From contig NZ_LASA01000090.1 in assembly GCF_001562015.1 (NCBI RefSeq), positions 21,585-85,584 on the forward strand: a stretch of DNA of 64,000 nucleotides, given 5' to 3'. The translations under genes and the position numbers were made by a program. This DNA comes from Endozoicomonas arenosclerae (lineage in GTDB: Bacteria > Pseudomonadota > Gammaproteobacteria > Pseudomonadales > Endozoicomonadaceae). Below are positions 19,665-31,749 of this stretch, piece by piece (position 1 is the stretch's first letter; every line of letters starts with the position of its first letter). The notes beneath the pieces are model-generated. The model was not told the origin of the DNA. It saw only the letters and a program-made list of their open reading frames with translations, and made no database searches.

Positions 19665-19992
19665 TCGGAAAGCAATCGCTGTAAAGCTCTGAGCAATAAA
19701 AAATGAATCTTTAATTGCCCGGGGTTGTAAAATGATTCTTACAGCAAACATTGCTTGCAAGGATAGCTCGATCAGTTTCGAGATGGATTTCCCGCTTTAA
19801 CCATGCATGCCTTTACATAACATATCTTTTTGATATTAAGGGGGTGATAAAGGCATGGCTCTTGTTTCGTTACTTGTATCAGCAAGAGTGAACATGGTTT
19901 ATTTGACAAGGTAGGCCTCTGCAGAAAACTGGATTTTTCTGATTTCATGCCGATTAGAACAACAATTCTAAAATGCTAAGTGGGTTAAGTAG
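19665..19992 (+). other. 328-base gap inside the pil operon with a 10-bp inverted repeat
   Basis: No ORF is supported. A perfect inverted repeat CATGCCTTTA (19806-19815) and TAAAGGCATG (19848-19857) encloses a 32-base loop, and a small CTCGATCAGTTTCGAG hairpin lies at about 19767-19782. Neither ends in a T-run. The gap may hold a separate pilQ promoter or a leader; pilP and pilQ are usually close or overlapping. Confidence 0.4.
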
Positions 19993-22074
19993 ATGAATAA
20001 TAAGCCCGTGTTGAAAGCCAGCGCAGTACGAATGCTGCTGTATACGGTGTTGGCGTGGTTGCCGCTTTCTGTCTGGGGTGTAACGCTCAAGAAAATGGAT
20101 GCTGGCACCCTGCCGGGTGACATAGTAGAGCTGCGTCTGATGTTCGATGGCCCTGCACCTGAGGCCAAGGGTTATACCATAGAACAACCGCCAAGAATCT
20201 CTCTGGATTTGCCATACACTCGCAGTGATCTGCCCAAGTACAACGAAGTGGGCTTTCAGAATACTGAGAGCGTCACTGTGCTTGAGGCCGGAGACAGAAC
20301 ACGGCTGGTAGTTAATCTTAAAAACGCATCCGGTTTTACCACCAAAACAGATGGTAATGTACTTTATGTTTATGTGGGTGCAGAAGGTTCTACTGCTCGT
20401 TCACCACTGCCATCAGTAGCGAACTCTGGTGCGCCACTGGCCGATCCCGCCAGCACTGGTATTACCCATATTGATTTCCAGCGTGGTGAGGAAGGTGAGG
20501 GTAATATTGTTATTACTCTGGCGGATCCAAATATTCCTATGGATATGAATGAGCTGGGTGGCAGGATTCGTTTGGAATTTCAGGGGAATGTGTTGCCAGG
20601 TCGATTGCGCAACCGTTTGGATGTCATTGATTTCGCAACACCTGTGAAATTTATTGATGCCAAAGTTGAAGATGGGAATGCTGTTGTCGTTATTGAGCCA
20701 AAGGGTGAGTACAACTACCTGGCGTATCAAACCGATAACACTCTGACCGTTAGTGTTAAGCCTGTTACTGATAAAGACTATGGTCGTGATCGTAAAGGCC
20801 TGACCTACAAAGGAGACAAGCTCTCCCTCAACTTCCAGGATATTGAAGTTCGTGCGGTGCTCCAGTTGATCGCTGACTTCACTGACCTCAATCTTGTGGC
20901 ATCTGATACTGTTAGCGGAAACGTGACTCTGCGCTTGCAGAATGTACCCTGGGATCAGGCGCTTGATATTGTGTTGAAGTCCAAAGGTCTTGATAAGCGT
21001 CTCGAAGGTAATGTTCTGACGGTTGCTCCTGCTGAAGAGATCGCCGCTAGAGAGCGTCAGCAACTGGAGAACGACAAGCAGATTCGTGAGCTGGCTCCGG
21101 TTTATACCGATTTGATTCAAATTAATTACGCTGACGCTGCAGAAATCGCAACCGTTCTGGCCGGTGAAGGTGAAGAAACCAGTTTGCTGACTGAGCGTGG
21201 GTCAGTGCAGGTAGTGGCTCGTACAAACAGCCTTCTGGTAAAAGATACTCAGGAAAAGCTGGATGAGTTGCGTGCTCTGATTCAGCGTCTGGATATCCCT
21301 GTCAGACAGGTGATGATTGAGGCTCGCATTGTAAATATGAACTCCGACTTTACCCGGGATCTGGGTGTGAAGTGGAGTGGAGCAACAGATCTGACATCTA
21401 ATGAGTCTGGTCGGGCTATTGGTATCGGTGGTGGTGGTACTACCGCTGGCAATGCTGGTGGTACTCCTTCAGCTGGTGTGGGCAACAATCCATTTATCGA
21501 CTTTGGTGCAAGCGGAGCTAATGCCGCTACTCTAGCCATTGGTTTTGCTACCAACAGTACAATCTTGAATCTTGAATTGTCCGCCATTTTATCTGACGGT
21601 GGTGGTGAGACGGTTTCTCAGCCCAAGGTTATTACTGCTGACAAAACCAAGGCTGTGATCAAGTCTGGTAAGGAGATTCCTTACGAAGAGAAAACATCCA
21701 GTGGTGCCACTTCTGTTGCATTTAAGGATGCCGTGTTGTCACTTGAGGTGACTCCACAGATTACTCCTGAGGGCAGTATCATCATGGAAGTTACCGTGAC
21801 CAATGACTCGCAGGGAACCGATGCACCTAACGGCGTACCGACGATTAACAAGAATGAAGTGAATACTCAGGTTCTTGTAAGAGATGGTGAAACCGTTGTG
21901 CTGGGTGGTGTCTTTACTCAGGAGAAGAAGAAGGGAACAGTGAAGGTACCAGTGCTGGGTGACATTCCTTATGTAGGGCGTTTGTTCCGTAAAGATACCA
22001 ACTCAGACACTAAAACAGAGCTGATGATTTTCATTACACCTCGCGTGGTAAACGATAACATCACCCTCCGCTAA
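19993..22074 (+). CDS. pilQ: type IV pilus secretin PilQ
   Basis: PilQ forms the outer-membrane pore through which the pilus passes. The 693-residue precursor has a signal peptide (to ~29), two AMIN peptidoglycan-binding domains (~35-125 and ~155-245), an N0/STN domain (LSLNFQDIEVRAVLQLIADFT), an N1 domain (QINYADAAEIATVLAGEG) and the secretin core, with VRQVMIEARIV, QPKVITADKTKAVIKSGKEIPY, DGETVVLGGVF and VPVLGDIPYVGRLFR. A Gly/Thr-rich insert (~475-505) is typical of the gate region. Confidence 0.96.
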   Translation: MNNKPVLKASAVRMLLYTVLAWLPLSVWGVTLKKMDAGTLPGDIVELRLMFDGPAPEAKGYTIEQPPRISLDLPYTRSDLPKYNEVGFQNTESVTVLEAGDRTRLVVNLKNASGFTTKTDGNVLYVYVGAEGSTARSPLPSVANSGAPLADPASTGITHIDFQRGEEGEGNIVITLADPNIPMDMNELGGRIRLEFQGNVLPGRLRNRLDVIDFATPVKFIDAKVEDGNAVVVIEPKGEYNYLAYQTDNTLTVSVKPVTDKDYGRDRKGLTYKGDKLSLNFQDIEVRAVLQLIADFTDLNLVASDTVSGNVTLRLQNVPWDQALDIVLKSKGLDKRLEGNVLTVAPAEEIAARERQQLENDKQIRELAPVYTDLIQINYADAAEIATVLAGEGEETSLLTERGSVQVVARTNSLLVKDTQEKLDELRALIQRLDIPVRQVMIEARIVNMNSDFTRDLGVKWSGATDLTSNESGRAIGIGGGGTTAGNAGGTPSAGVGNNPFIDFGASGANAATLAIGFATNSTILNLELSAILSDGGGETVSQPKVITADKTKAVIKSGKEIPYEEKTSSGATSVAFKDAVLSLEVTPQITPEGSIIMEVTVTNDSQGTDAPNGVPTINKNEVNTQVLVRDGETVVLGGVFTQEKKKGTVKVPVLGDIPYVGRLFRKDTNSDTKTELMIFITPRVVNDNITLR

Positions 22075-22112
22075 AGCCCGCCTGAGAAGGCGAAATCCGG
22101 AAACTATCTAAG

Positions 22113-22139
22113 AACGGGAGCTTAAACTCCCGTTTTTTT
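22113..22139 (+). terminator. intrinsic terminator after pilQ
   Basis: AACGGGAG and CTCCCGTT form an 8-bp stem with a six-base CTTAAA loop, followed by seven T residues, 39 bases after the pilQ stop. It separates the pil operon from aroKB. Confidence 0.9.
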
Positions 22140-22220
22140 ATGCCTTATCTTGTTGTCAGCACGACTTAGGATGCGCTACGCTCGGCCACACGCAGGCAGG
22201 AAGTCGGGCTAACAAAGACA

Positions 22221-22745
22221 ATGCCATTAACAAATATATTTCTGGTAGGCCCCATGGGGGCTGGTAAAAGTACAATAGGGCGGATGTTGGCCAAAGAGCT
22301 GGGGCTGCCTTTTTATGATTCCGATCATGAAGTAGAAGCGCGAAGTGGTGCTGATATTCCCTGGATTTTTGATGTTGAAGGGGAAGAAGGTTTTCGACAG
22401 CGTGAAATTCAGGTTATTCAGGATCTCTGCACCAAGCGGGGCATTATTCTTGCTACCGGTGGAGGGGCCGTGACACGACTGGAGAATCGTCAGCAGTTAG
22501 GAACCAATGGTTTCGTCGTTTTTCTCAAGGCATCTGTGCCAGCTCAGTTGGCCAGAACAGAGAAAGATAAGAAGAGACCCTTGTTGCAGCGGCCTGATAG
22601 AGAGGATGTTTTGACTCAGTTATTGAGTGACAGGGCGCCTCTTTATACCAGTATTGCTGATATAGAGCTGGATACCGAGCTGCTTTCCCCTAAGGCGTTG
22701 ATCAATGAAATCATCCGTGCAGTGGAGAAGAACAGAGGTGTTTGA
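22221..22745 (+). CDS. aroK: shikimate kinase
   Basis: Shikimate kinase phosphorylates shikimate at the 3-hydroxyl in the common aromatic pathway. The 174-residue P-loop protein shows [19 protein letters not shown], the shikimate-binding [11 protein letters not shown] and FRQREI, ATGGGAV, and the lid arginines (KDKKRPLLQ). It overlaps aroB by one base (TGATG), as in many gammaproteobacteria. Confidence 0.96.
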   Translation: MPLTNIFLVGPMGAGKSTIGRMLAKELGLPFYDSDHEVEARSGADIPWIFDVEGEEGFRQREIQVIQDLCTKRGIILATGGGAVTRLENRQQLGTNGFVVFLKASVPAQLARTEKDKKRPLLQRPDREDVLTQLLSDRAPLYTSIADIELDTELLSPKALINEIIRAVEKNRGV

Positions 22746-23851
22746 TGCAGGAACCCGGGATGCTTGAGCTTAATGTGGATCTGGGGGAGCGCAGCTACCC
22801 GATTTTTATTGGCTCGGGGCTTTATGCTAGAGCTGCCAGGCCAGATTTGCTGAAGCCTTATATCAAAGGGCAGCAAGTAGCCATTGTAACTAACGAGACC
22901 ATTGCGCCGCTTTATCTCGAGCAGGTTCGAGGCTTGCTCGATGGAGTGAACTTGATTGAGGTGATTCTGCCTGATGGTGAAGAGCACAAAAATCTTTCGA
23001 CGCTTGAGCAGGTGTTTGATGAACTGCTGAAGGCTCGTCATACCCGTAAAACCACTCTGGTTGCTCTGGGAGGTGGTGTTGTCGGAGATATGACTGGTTT
23101 TGCTGCTGCGGCTTATCAGCGTGGAGTGGATTTTGTCCAGATTCCTACCACGCTTTTGTCCCAGGTAGACTCCTCTGTAGGTGGGAAGACAGGTGTCAAT
23201 CATCCACTAGGCAAGAATATGATTGGCGCGTTTCACCAGCCTAATGTTGTCCTGATTGATACAGACTCACTGGGTACTCTTCCTGACCGGGAGTTTTCTG
23301 CTGGTGTGGCAGAAGTTATCAAGTACGGGCTTATTTGTGATCAGCCATTTTACCAGTGGCTTCTGGTAAATATGGATCGAATCATGGCCAGAGATCAGGA
23401 AGCTCTGACTTACGCTATTCACCGTTCCTGCACCGATAAAGCGTGGGTTGTGGCTGAGGATGAGAAAGAGTCGGGTCTCAGAGCCATTCTTAATCTTGGG
23501 CATACTTTTGGTCATGCAATTGAAACCCACACTGGTTATGGTGAGTGGCTGCATGGTGAAGCAGTCGCTACTGGTATGGTTATGGCGGCAGAGCTTTCCT
23601 GTAGGTTGGGATACCTGTCTCGAGATGAGGTTCAGGAGATAACGGATCTGCTCAAGGTATCACGTTTGCCTGTTGAGCCTCCTGTAGGGATGTCTCCTGA
23701 GCGATTTATTGAGCTGATGTCTGTAGATAAGAAAGTACTTGATGGTCAATTGAGACTGGTTCTTATGGAGAAGGTGGGTAAGGCTATCGTAACCGATCAG
23801 TTTGACCGCGGTGTGCTGGATGAAATGCTGAAGGATGTGTGTAAGGTTTAG
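22745..23851 (+). CDS. aroB: 3-dehydroquinate synthase
   Basis: AroB cyclises DAHP to 3-dehydroquinate using NAD and a divalent metal. The 368 residues show [60 protein letters not shown] and the metal ligands E195-region ([12 protein letters not shown]), [12 protein letters not shown] and HGEAVATGM. The ATG at 22745 is fused to the aroK stop; MLELNVDLG at 22760 is an alternative start. In Pseudomonas a SPOR/DamX-type gene follows; none is found here. Confidence 0.96.
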   Translation: MQEPGMLELNVDLGERSYPIFIGSGLYARAARPDLLKPYIKGQQVAIVTNETIAPLYLEQVRGLLDGVNLIEVILPDGEEHKNLSTLEQVFDELLKARHTRKTTLVALGGGVVGDMTGFAAAAYQRGVDFVQIPTTLLSQVDSSVGGKTGVNHPLGKNMIGAFHQPNVVLIDTDSLGTLPDREFSAGVAEVIKYGLICDQPFYQWLLVNMDRIMARDQEALTYAIHRSCTDKAWVVAEDEKESGLRAILNLGHTFGHAIETHTGYGEWLHGEAVATGMVMAAELSCRLGYLSRDEVQEITDLLKVSRLPVEPPVGMSPERFIELMSVDKKVLDGQLRLVLMEKVGKAIVTDQFDRGVLDEMLKDVCKV

Positions 23852-24372
23852 AGTCTATTACCTATTGTTCTTTTTATGCATTTGTGATTGAGGGGCTGGC
23901 CGTGTAAAATGGTCAGCCCCTTGTCTTATAAGGCAGGGCTAAATATCTGCAACCTCAGTCTATTTTCAGTGAAGTAGCAGTAACAGGTACAGCCTTTTCT
24001 TGTGTCTGTTTTTGAATTAAAATCCTAAAAAAATGAATTTATATTCTCGGGCGAGTGCCCGACAGGGAAGGTTCGAAACCTATTGGAGTATGAGCCGGGC
24101 TCATGTTGTGACCTGAGTAGGCTGAGAAAAGTCAGAGACGTCGCCTGACCGTTCAGAAAAATAATCCAGTAGAGCAGCGCAAAAGCTATGGAATGCCAGA
24201 TAAAAAAACTCAGCATGAAAGCGGCGAGCAGCAAAATTTGAAGAAAAAACAGCCTTGGGCAGAAAGAGAATAACGATCGTCAAGGGAGTCTGATTCAGAG
24301 TAGAGGATCTGAGCAGTCTTCCAGAGTGACTACGTTTCAAGGTTTATAATAACTGGCGATGAGAGAGTGCCT
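23852..24372. other. 521-base aroB-gltB gap
   Basis: No gene is supported. The hairpin at 23891-23922 is given separately. A TCGGGC-GAGT-GCCCGA hairpin lies at 24047-24062, and a near-perfect palindrome ATGAGCC-G-GGCTCAT at 24090-24104. Two overlapping hydrophobic frames on the minus strand (24025-24340) lack a ribosome site or a familiar sequence. The gltB promoter and any nitrogen-responsive control must lie here. Confidence 0.4.
23891..23922 (+). terminator. probable terminator after aroB
   Basis: AGGGGCTGGCC pairs with GGTCAGCCCCT with one mismatch around a nine-base loop, 40 bases after the aroB stop. Only a weak T-rich stretch (TTGTCTT) follows, so efficiency is uncertain. Confidence 0.55.
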
Positions 24373-27300
24373 ATGAAAGCAGGTCTGTATAATCCTGGGG
24401 AGTTTAGGGATAACTGTGGTTTCGGGCTGATAGCCCATATGGAAGGAGAGAGAAGTCATGACCTCCTGAAAACCGCTATTGAAGCACTTACCTGCATGAC
24501 GCACCGTGGTGGTATCGCCGCAGACGGAAAAACAGGCGACGGATGTGGCTTGTTGATTCAAACCCCTGATACATTTTTCCGTACTGTCGTAAAAGAGCAG
24601 CTGGGTAAAGAGCTTCCTGCGCAATATGCTGTAGGCATGCTGTTTCTCAGTCAGGACGAAACCGTTGCTGATCATGCCAGAAAAAAGCTCGAAGCCGAGT
24701 TGGAAAAGAAAAATCTGGTAGTGATTGGCTGGCGTAAAGTGCCAGTTAACAGTGAGTGTCTTGGACCTATTGCTCTGGATCAGCTTCCTGTTATTGAGCA
24801 AGTGTTTGTTGGTCATCAGGGTGAATTGGACGAAGCAGAGTTTTCAGCCCGTCTGTATATGGCTCGCCGATTCACTAATATGGCGCTGGAGCAGGACCAG
24901 GATTTCTATATCTGCTCCCTGTCCACTCAAGTGGTGACCTATAAGGGCCTGATGATGCCGGTGGATCTGGCTAATTTCTATCAGGATCTGGGCGACCCTC
25001 GCTTTGAAACCGCGATTTGTGTATTCCATCAGCGCTTCTCCACCAATACCATGCCCCGCTGGAAACTGGCTCAGCCTTTCCGACTGTTGGCTCATAACGG
25101 TGAAATCAACACCATCACCGGTAACAGAAACTGGTCACAGGCTCGTCGAAATAAATTCAAGTCAGAGCTGCTGCCTGATCTGGGTCAGATCTCTCCTCTG
25201 GTGAACCGTACGGGTTCAGACTCCTCGAGTTTGGACAATATGCTTGAGGTTCTGGTGACCGGTGGTGTAGATCTATATCGTGCTATTCGAATGCTGGTGC
25301 CGCCTGCCTGGCAGAACGTGGACACTATGGACCCGGGTCTCAGAGCTTTCTACGAATACAACTCTATGCATATGGAGCCTTGGGATGGTCCAGCAGGTCT
25401 GGTTATTACCGACGGTCGTCGTGCAGTGTGTGCGCTTGACCGCAATGGTCTGCGTCCATCACGTTGGGTAATTACCAAAAATGGCTATCTGACCGTTGCT
25501 TCTGAAGTGGGTGTTTATGATTACCAGCCAGAAGATGTCGTCGCCAAGGGGCGTGTAGGGCCTGGTGAAGTGCTGGCTATTGATGTTGAGTCGGGTGAGT
25601 TGTTGCAGGCTCACGATATTGATGAGCAGCTGAAGACTCGACAGCCTTACAAGCAATGGCTGAAAAAGAATTCCTATCGAATTCGTTCCCAGTTCAGGGA
25701 CGAAGACCACAAGATTGAACATCTGGATGCTGATCTGCTGAATGTTCACCAGAAGATGTTTTCTGTGACTTTTGAGGAGCGTGACCAGGTTATTCGCCCT
25801 CTGGCAGAAAGTGGTCAGGAAGCCGTGGGTTCCATGGGTGATGATACACCTATGGCTGTATTGTCAGGTCGCGTGCGCTCTGTATACGACTACTTCAGAC
25901 AGCAATTTGCCCAGGTCACCAATCCTCCCATTGATCCTCTGCGTGAAGCGATCGTTATGTCCCTGGAAACCTGTCTGGGACGTGAGAAAAATGTTTTTGA
26001 AGAGACGCCTGAGCATGCGGGTCGTGTCGTTCTGAAGTCGCCTGTACTGTCTACCACCAAGTTCCTGAATCTGATTAATGCCCATCACCAGCATGATGAT
26101 CTGGATGTGGTCTACATCGATATCAACTACAAGTCAGAAGAAGGTTTGAAAGCGGCTATTGAGCGCATCTGTGATGAAGCAGAAAAATCGGTGCGTGATG
26201 GTAAAGCACTGATCCATCTGAGTGACCGTGATATCAATGATGACAAACTGCCTGTGCATGCAGCCATGGCAACCGGTGCTGTTCATCACCGACTGATTGA
26301 TACCGGGTTGCGTTCAGACGCCAATATTCTGGTAGAGACAGCTACCGCAAGGGATTCTCATCAGTTTGCAGTACTGTTGGGCTTTGGCGCCACAGCCATT
26401 TACCCTTATCTGTCGTATGAAATCATCCATGACCAGATTCGCTCCGGTGAAATTCTGGCGGATCCGCTGGATGCCTATAAAGCTTACCGCAAAGGTATTG
26501 ATAAAGGTCTGTTCAAGATTCTCTCCAAAATGGGAATCTCGACCATTGCTTCTTATCGTGCTGCACAGCTGTTTGAAGCTATAGGTCTCTCTTCTGAAGT
26601 CGTTGATCTCTGCTTTAAAGGTGTCCAGAGTCGTATTGAAGGGGCGAGTTTTGAAGCGATTCAGCAGGATCAGAAGTTACTTTCGGAAACTGCCTGGAAA
26701 AAGCGTAAGCCTATCCAGCAGGGCGGACTGCTTAAGTATGTTCACGACAGTGAATACCATGCGTTCAATCCAGATGTTGTGCAGCAGCTGCAAAAAGCGG
26801 TTTCCACAGGTGATTACGAAGAATTTCGTCGCTACTCCAAGTTGGTCAATGAAAGGCCTGTAGCGACTCTGCGTGATCTGATGGGGCTTAAGTCTGCTGA
26901 TAAGCCTTTAGCTCTGGATGATGTAGAACCGGTTTCCGACATCCTTAAACGCTTTGACTCTGCTGCAATGAGTCTCGGTGCTTTGTCTCCTGAAGCACAT
27001 GAGGCTCTGGCTGAAGCAATGAATCGTCTAGGAGGGCGCTCAAACTCCGGTGAAGGCGGTGAAGATGAAGCTCGTTTCGGCACGAACCGAGTTTCCAAAA
27101 TCAAACAGATAGCTTCGGGTCGTTTTGGTGTGACTCCGCACTATCTGGTCAATGCAGAAGTGCTACAGATTAAAGTGGCTCAGGGTGCCAAGCCGGGTGA
27201 GGGTGGTCAGCTGCCAGGCGGTAAGGTTAATAAACTGATTGCCAGGCTGCGTTACTCTGTACCGGGTGTAACACTTATTTCGCCTCCACCACACCATGAT

Positions 27301-28830
27301 ATTTATTCCATCGAGGATCTGGCTCAGCTGATTTTCGATCTCAAGCAGGTGAATCCGGATGCACTGGTTTCTGTGAAGCTGGTATCTGAGCCGGGTGTTG
27401 GCACCATCGCTGCAGGTGTAGCCAAGGCATACGCTGATTTGATTACCATTTCCGGCTATGACGGCGGCACAGCGGCTAGCCCTCTGACGTCTATTCGCTA
27501 TGCGGGTTCTCCCTGGGAGTTGGGCCTGACAGAAGCGCATCAGGCACTGAGAGCCAATGATTTGCGTGGTAAGGTTCGATTGCAGACAGATGGTGGTATT
27601 AAGACCGGTCTGGATGTAGTGAAAGCAGCCATTCTGGGGGCGGAAAGCTACGGCTTTGGTACAACCCCGATGGTAGCCATGGGTTGTAAGTATCTCAGAA
27701 TCTGTCACCTCAACAACTGTGCGACAGGTGTTGCTACTCAAGATCAGCATCTGAGGGATAATCACTTCCTCGGTACCGTTGAGATGATTATGAACTTCTT
27801 CACCTTTGTTGCGGAAGAAGTTCGTGAGTGGCTTTCTGTTCTGGGTGCCAAAGGTCTTGAAGATGTTATTGGTCGTACAGAGTTGTTGGACCTCCTGCCT
27901 GGTGATACTGACAAGCAGAAAGGGCTCGATCTGACGCCGATTGTACGAAATGATCTGATTCCTGAAGATAAGCCTCATACCTGTCAGGTAGATCGTAACC
28001 CATCTTACGACAAGGGTGAGCTGGCAGAGGTCATGGTTGAAGCCTGCCTGCCTGCAATTGAAAGTGGTCAGGGTGGGGAATTTGAGTTCACAGTAGGTAA
28101 CTGCGACCGCTCTATTGGTGCAAGGCTCTCCGGTGAAATTGCCAAGCGTCATGGCAATCAGGGAATGTCTGAAAGTCCTCTGAAACTCAATCTGAAAGGT
28201 ACGGCGGGCCAGAGCTTTGGTGTCTGGAATGCCGGTGGCCTGGATATGCATCTGGAAGGGGATGCCAACGATTACGTCGGCAAAGGTATGACCGGCGGTA
28301 ATCTGGTGATTCGTCCACCTCAGGGCAGTGTATTCAACTCTAATGAAACTGCCATTATCGGTAATACCTGTCTGTATGGTGCTACCGGTGGTCGTCTGCT
28401 GGCAGCTGGTCGTGCCGGTGAGCGTCTGGGTGTCAGGAACTCAGGTGCCACTGCAATGGTCGAAGGAGCAGGGGATCACTGTTGTGAGTATATGACCGGT
28501 GGTCTGGTCGTGGTACTGGGCGAAACAGGGCATAACTTTGGCGCTGGTATGACCGGTGGCTTTGCTTATGTGCTGGACCTGAAACGGAACTTTGTAGACC
28601 GTTACAATCATGAACTGGTGGATATTCATCGAATTGATACTGAATCCATGGAGGATTATCAGTCTCACCTGATGGGCCTGTTGGATGAATACGTCAAGGA
28701 AACAGACAGTGAATGGGGTCGTGAACTCCAGGAAGAGTTCTACGACTACAGAGGTCGTTTCTGGCTGGTGAAGCCAAAAGCGGCGAGTTTGGACTCATTG
28801 CTCGCGAGTACTCGTGGGCGTCCTGAATAG
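24373..28830 (+). CDS. gltB: glutamate synthase (NADPH) large subunit
   Basis: GltB transfers the amide of glutamine to 2-oxoglutarate. The 1485-residue precursor starts [14 protein letters not shown] and is probably cleaved before Cys15, the glutaminase nucleophile ([15 protein letters not shown]). The class-II amidotransferase domain spans ~15-430, a central domain to ~800, then the FMN/synthase barrel with [27 protein letters not shown] and the 3Fe-4S cysteines ([11 protein letters not shown]), and the C-terminal beta-helix with many G-x-x-G repeats. ATG 24373 follows GAGAGAG; an in-frame GTG lies at 24367. gltD follows after 132 bases. Confidence 0.97.
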   Translation: MKAGLYNPGEFRDNCGFGLIAHMEGERSHDLLKTAIEALTCMTHRGGIAADGKTGDGCGLLIQTPDTFFRTVVKEQLGKELPAQYAVGMLFLSQDETVADHARKKLEAELEKKNLVVIGWRKVPVNSECLGPIALDQLPVIEQVFVGHQGELDEAEFSARLYMARRFTNMALEQDQDFYICSLSTQVVTYKGLMMPVDLANFYQDLGDPRFETAICVFHQRFSTNTMPRWKLAQPFRLLAHNGEINTITGNRNWSQARRNKFKSELLPDLGQISPLVNRTGSDSSSLDNMLEVLVTGGVDLYRAIRMLVPPAWQNVDTMDPGLRAFYEYNSMHMEPWDGPAGLVITDGRRAVCALDRNGLRPSRWVITKNGYLTVASEVGVYDYQPEDVVAKGRVGPGEVLAIDVESGELLQAHDIDEQLKTRQPYKQWLKKNSYRIRSQFRDEDHKIEHLDADLLNVHQKMFSVTFEERDQVIRPLAESGQEAVGSMGDDTPMAVLSGRVRSVYDYFRQQFAQVTNPPIDPLREAIVMSLETCLGREKNVFEETPEHAGRVVLKSPVLSTTKFLNLINAHHQHDDLDVVYIDINYKSEEGLKAAIERICDEAEKSVRDGKALIHLSDRDINDDKLPVHAAMATGAVHHRLIDTGLRSDANILVETATARDSHQFAVLLGFGATAIYPYLSYEIIHDQIRSGEILADPLDAYKAYRKGIDKGLFKILSKMGISTIASYRAAQLFEAIGLSSEVVDLCFKGVQSRIEGASFEAIQQDQKLLSETAWKKRKPIQQGGLLKYVHDSEYHAFNPDVVQQLQKAVSTGDYEEFRRYSKLVNERPVATLRDLMGLKSADKPLALDDVEPVSDILKRFDSAAMSLGALSPEAHEALAEAMNRLGGRSNSGEGGEDEARFGTNRVSKIKQIASGRFGVTPHYLVNAEVLQIKVAQGAKPGEGGQLPGGKVNKLIARLRYSVPGVTLISPPPHHDIYSIEDLAQLIFDLKQVNPDALVSVKLVSEPGVGTIAAGVAKAYADLITISGYDGGTAASPLTSIRYAGSPWELGLTEAHQALRANDLRGKVRLQTDGGIKTGLDVVKAAILGAESYGFGTTPMVAMGCKYLRICHLNNCATGVATQDQHLRDNHFLGTVEMIMNFFTFVAEEVREWLSVLGAKGLEDVIGRTELLDLLPGDTDKQKGLDLTPIVRNDLIPEDKPHTCQVDRNPSYDKGELAEVMVEACLPAIESGQGGEFEFTVGNCDRSIGARLSGEIAKRHGNQGMSESPLKLNLKGTAGQSFGVWNAGGLDMHLEGDANDYVGKGMTGGNLVIRPPQGSVFNSNETAIIGNTCLYGATGGRLLAAGRAGERLGVRNSGATAMVEGAGDHCCEYMTGGLVVVLGETGHNFGAGMTGGFAYVLDLKRNFVDRYNHELVDIHRIDTESMEDYQSHLMGLLDEYVKETDSEWGRELQEEFYDYRGRFWLVKPKAASLDSLLASTRGRPE

Positions 28831-28867
28831 GACGCCTGCCCGCTTGCAAGGAAGGTCTTTAGAACAG

Positions 28868-28928
28868 CCATGTGCGCTGCAGCCTTGAGCTAATGAAAAG
28901 CCTTGAGCATAAACGCAGCGCCATGAGC
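28868..28928 (+). repeat. four spaced octamers in the gltB-gltD gap
   Basis: CCATGTGC (28868), CCTTGAGC (28883), CCTTGAGC (28901) and CCATGAGC (28921) are related 8-mers with start-to-start spacings of 15, 18 and 20 bases. They could be a binding-site array or processed-RNA feature controlling gltD; the signal is short and may be chance. Confidence 0.3.
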
Positions 28929-28935
28929 GTTATAA

Positions 28936-30390
<1,455 letters not shown>

Positions 30391-30400
30391 CTTTGACTGC

Positions 30401-30440
30401 TGGCAGTTATCTCCTCACATCGGTGGGCAGATAACTGCCA
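30401..30440. other. 12-bp inverted repeat after gltD
   Basis: TGGCAGTTATCT and AGATAACTGCCA are perfect arms around a 16-base loop, 11 bases after the gltD stop. No T-run follows on the plus strand, so it may protect the 3' end or act as a weak terminator. Confidence 0.5.
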
Positions 30441-30609
30441 ACGAAATAGACATTAGTACTATTCATTGCGTCTGAAAAATTGTCAATTCAAGGGGGAATG
30501 AGTATTCTCCCTTCTTTCCTGTTAGAAACCATAGGTGGTTTGGGTCGTAATTATCCAGATGTGGGCCCTCCATCATGGTTGAATGCACTTCCTGATTTCT
30601 GGAAACACC

Positions 30610-31677
30610 ATGACCGAGCTGAAAAATGACCGATTTCTTAAGGCTTTGCTGAAGGAGCCTGTTGATGTCACACCTGTCTGGATGATGCGTCAGGCCGGAC
30701 GGTATTTGCCTGAATACCGGGAGCTGAGAAGCAAGGCGGGTGATTTTATGTCGCTCTGCATGAATCCTGAGCTGGCCTGTGAAGTCACTATTCAGCCGTT
30801 AGAGCGTTTTGATCTGGATGCGGCGATCCTCTTCTCGGATATCCTGACGATACCGGATGCCATGGGGCTTGGCTTGTACTTTGAAACCGGCGAAGGCCCA
30901 AGGTTCAAGAAGCCGGTCCGCACAGCCGCTGATGTTGAAGCTCTGGCAGTTCCTGATCCTGAAAAGGATCTGGGCTATGTGATGGATGCTGTGCGTACCA
31001 TTCGTTCCGAATTGAATGGCCGTGTTCCCTTGATTGGTTTTTCCGGAAGCCCCTGGACTCTGGCAACTTATATGGTAGAAGGCGGAAGCAGTAAAGACTT
31101 CCGTCGTATAAAAGCCATGATGTTCGACCAGCCAGAAGTGCTGTCTCAACTGCTGGATGTTCTGGCGGACTCTGTGACTGAATATCTCAACGCCCAAATC
31201 AAGGCAGGGGCTCAGGCGGTTCAGATTTTTGATACCTGGGGTGGAGCGCTTTCTCCAGAGTGTTATAAGGCATTCTCTCTGAAATACATGGAGAAGATTG
31301 TTTCTGGCCTGATTCGTGAACATCAGGGTAGAAAGGTGCCAGTGATTCTCTTCACAAAGAATGGTGGGCAATGGCTTGAGTCGATGGCTGCTACCGGTAC
31401 TGATGCTTTGGGTCTGGACTGGACGACAGATATTTCCGATGCGCGTCGTCGTGTAGGAGATAAAGTGGCCTTACAGGGGAATATGGATCCGTCCGTTCTC
31501 TATGCTTCACCAGAAATTATTCGTGCTGAAGTGGCCAAGATTCTCAGTAGTTTTGGTCCTGGAGAAGGGCATGTTTTTAATCTGGGGCATGGTATTCATC
31601 AGTTTGTAGAGCCAGACCGTGCAAAGGTTTTTGTTGATGCAGTACACGAACTGTCTGCTCAATACCATGCTCAGTAA
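30610..31677 (+). CDS. hemE: uroporphyrinogen decarboxylase
   Basis: HemE decarboxylates the four acetate arms of uroporphyrinogen III in heme synthesis. The 355-residue barrel shows the signatures [16 protein letters not shown] near the N-terminus, [29 protein letters not shown] and the C-terminal [19 protein letters not shown] and [12 protein letters not shown] 30610 ([14 protein letters not shown]) fits the family; an upstream in-frame start at 30583 would add nine residues. gltBD-hemE order matches Pseudomonas. Confidence 0.97.
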   Translation: MTELKNDRFLKALLKEPVDVTPVWMMRQAGRYLPEYRELRSKAGDFMSLCMNPELACEVTIQPLERFDLDAAILFSDILTIPDAMGLGLYFETGEGPRFKKPVRTAADVEALAVPDPEKDLGYVMDAVRTIRSELNGRVPLIGFSGSPWTLATYMVEGGSSKDFRRIKAMMFDQPEVLSQLLDVLADSVTEYLNAQIKAGAQAVQIFDTWGGALSPECYKAFSLKYMEKIVSGLIREHQGRKVPVILFTKNGGQWLESMAATGTDALGLDWTTDISDARRRVGDKVALQGNMDPSVLYASPEIIRAEVAKILSSFGPGEGHVFNLGHGIHQFVEPDRAKVFVDAVHELSAQYHAQ

Positions 31678-31693
31678 CGCTCATTCCTGATAT

Positions 31694-31732
31694 AAAAAAG
31701 CTCATTCATCCTTAGGGTGAATGAGCTTTTTT
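31694..31732. terminator. bidirectional terminator between hemE and the RetS-like kinase
   Basis: AAAAAAGCTCATTCA and TGAATGAGCTTTTTT form a strong stem with T-runs on both strands. It lies 17 bases after hemE and 18 bases after the convergent kinase gene. Confidence 0.92.
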
Positions 31733-31749
31733 GATCGTTGCTCTAATAC

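Noticed and set aside
24025..24340. Two overlapping minus-strand frames with hydrophobic products in the aroB-gltB gap
   Set aside because: No ribosome site, no familiar sequence, overlapping each other in different frames; best explained by base composition.
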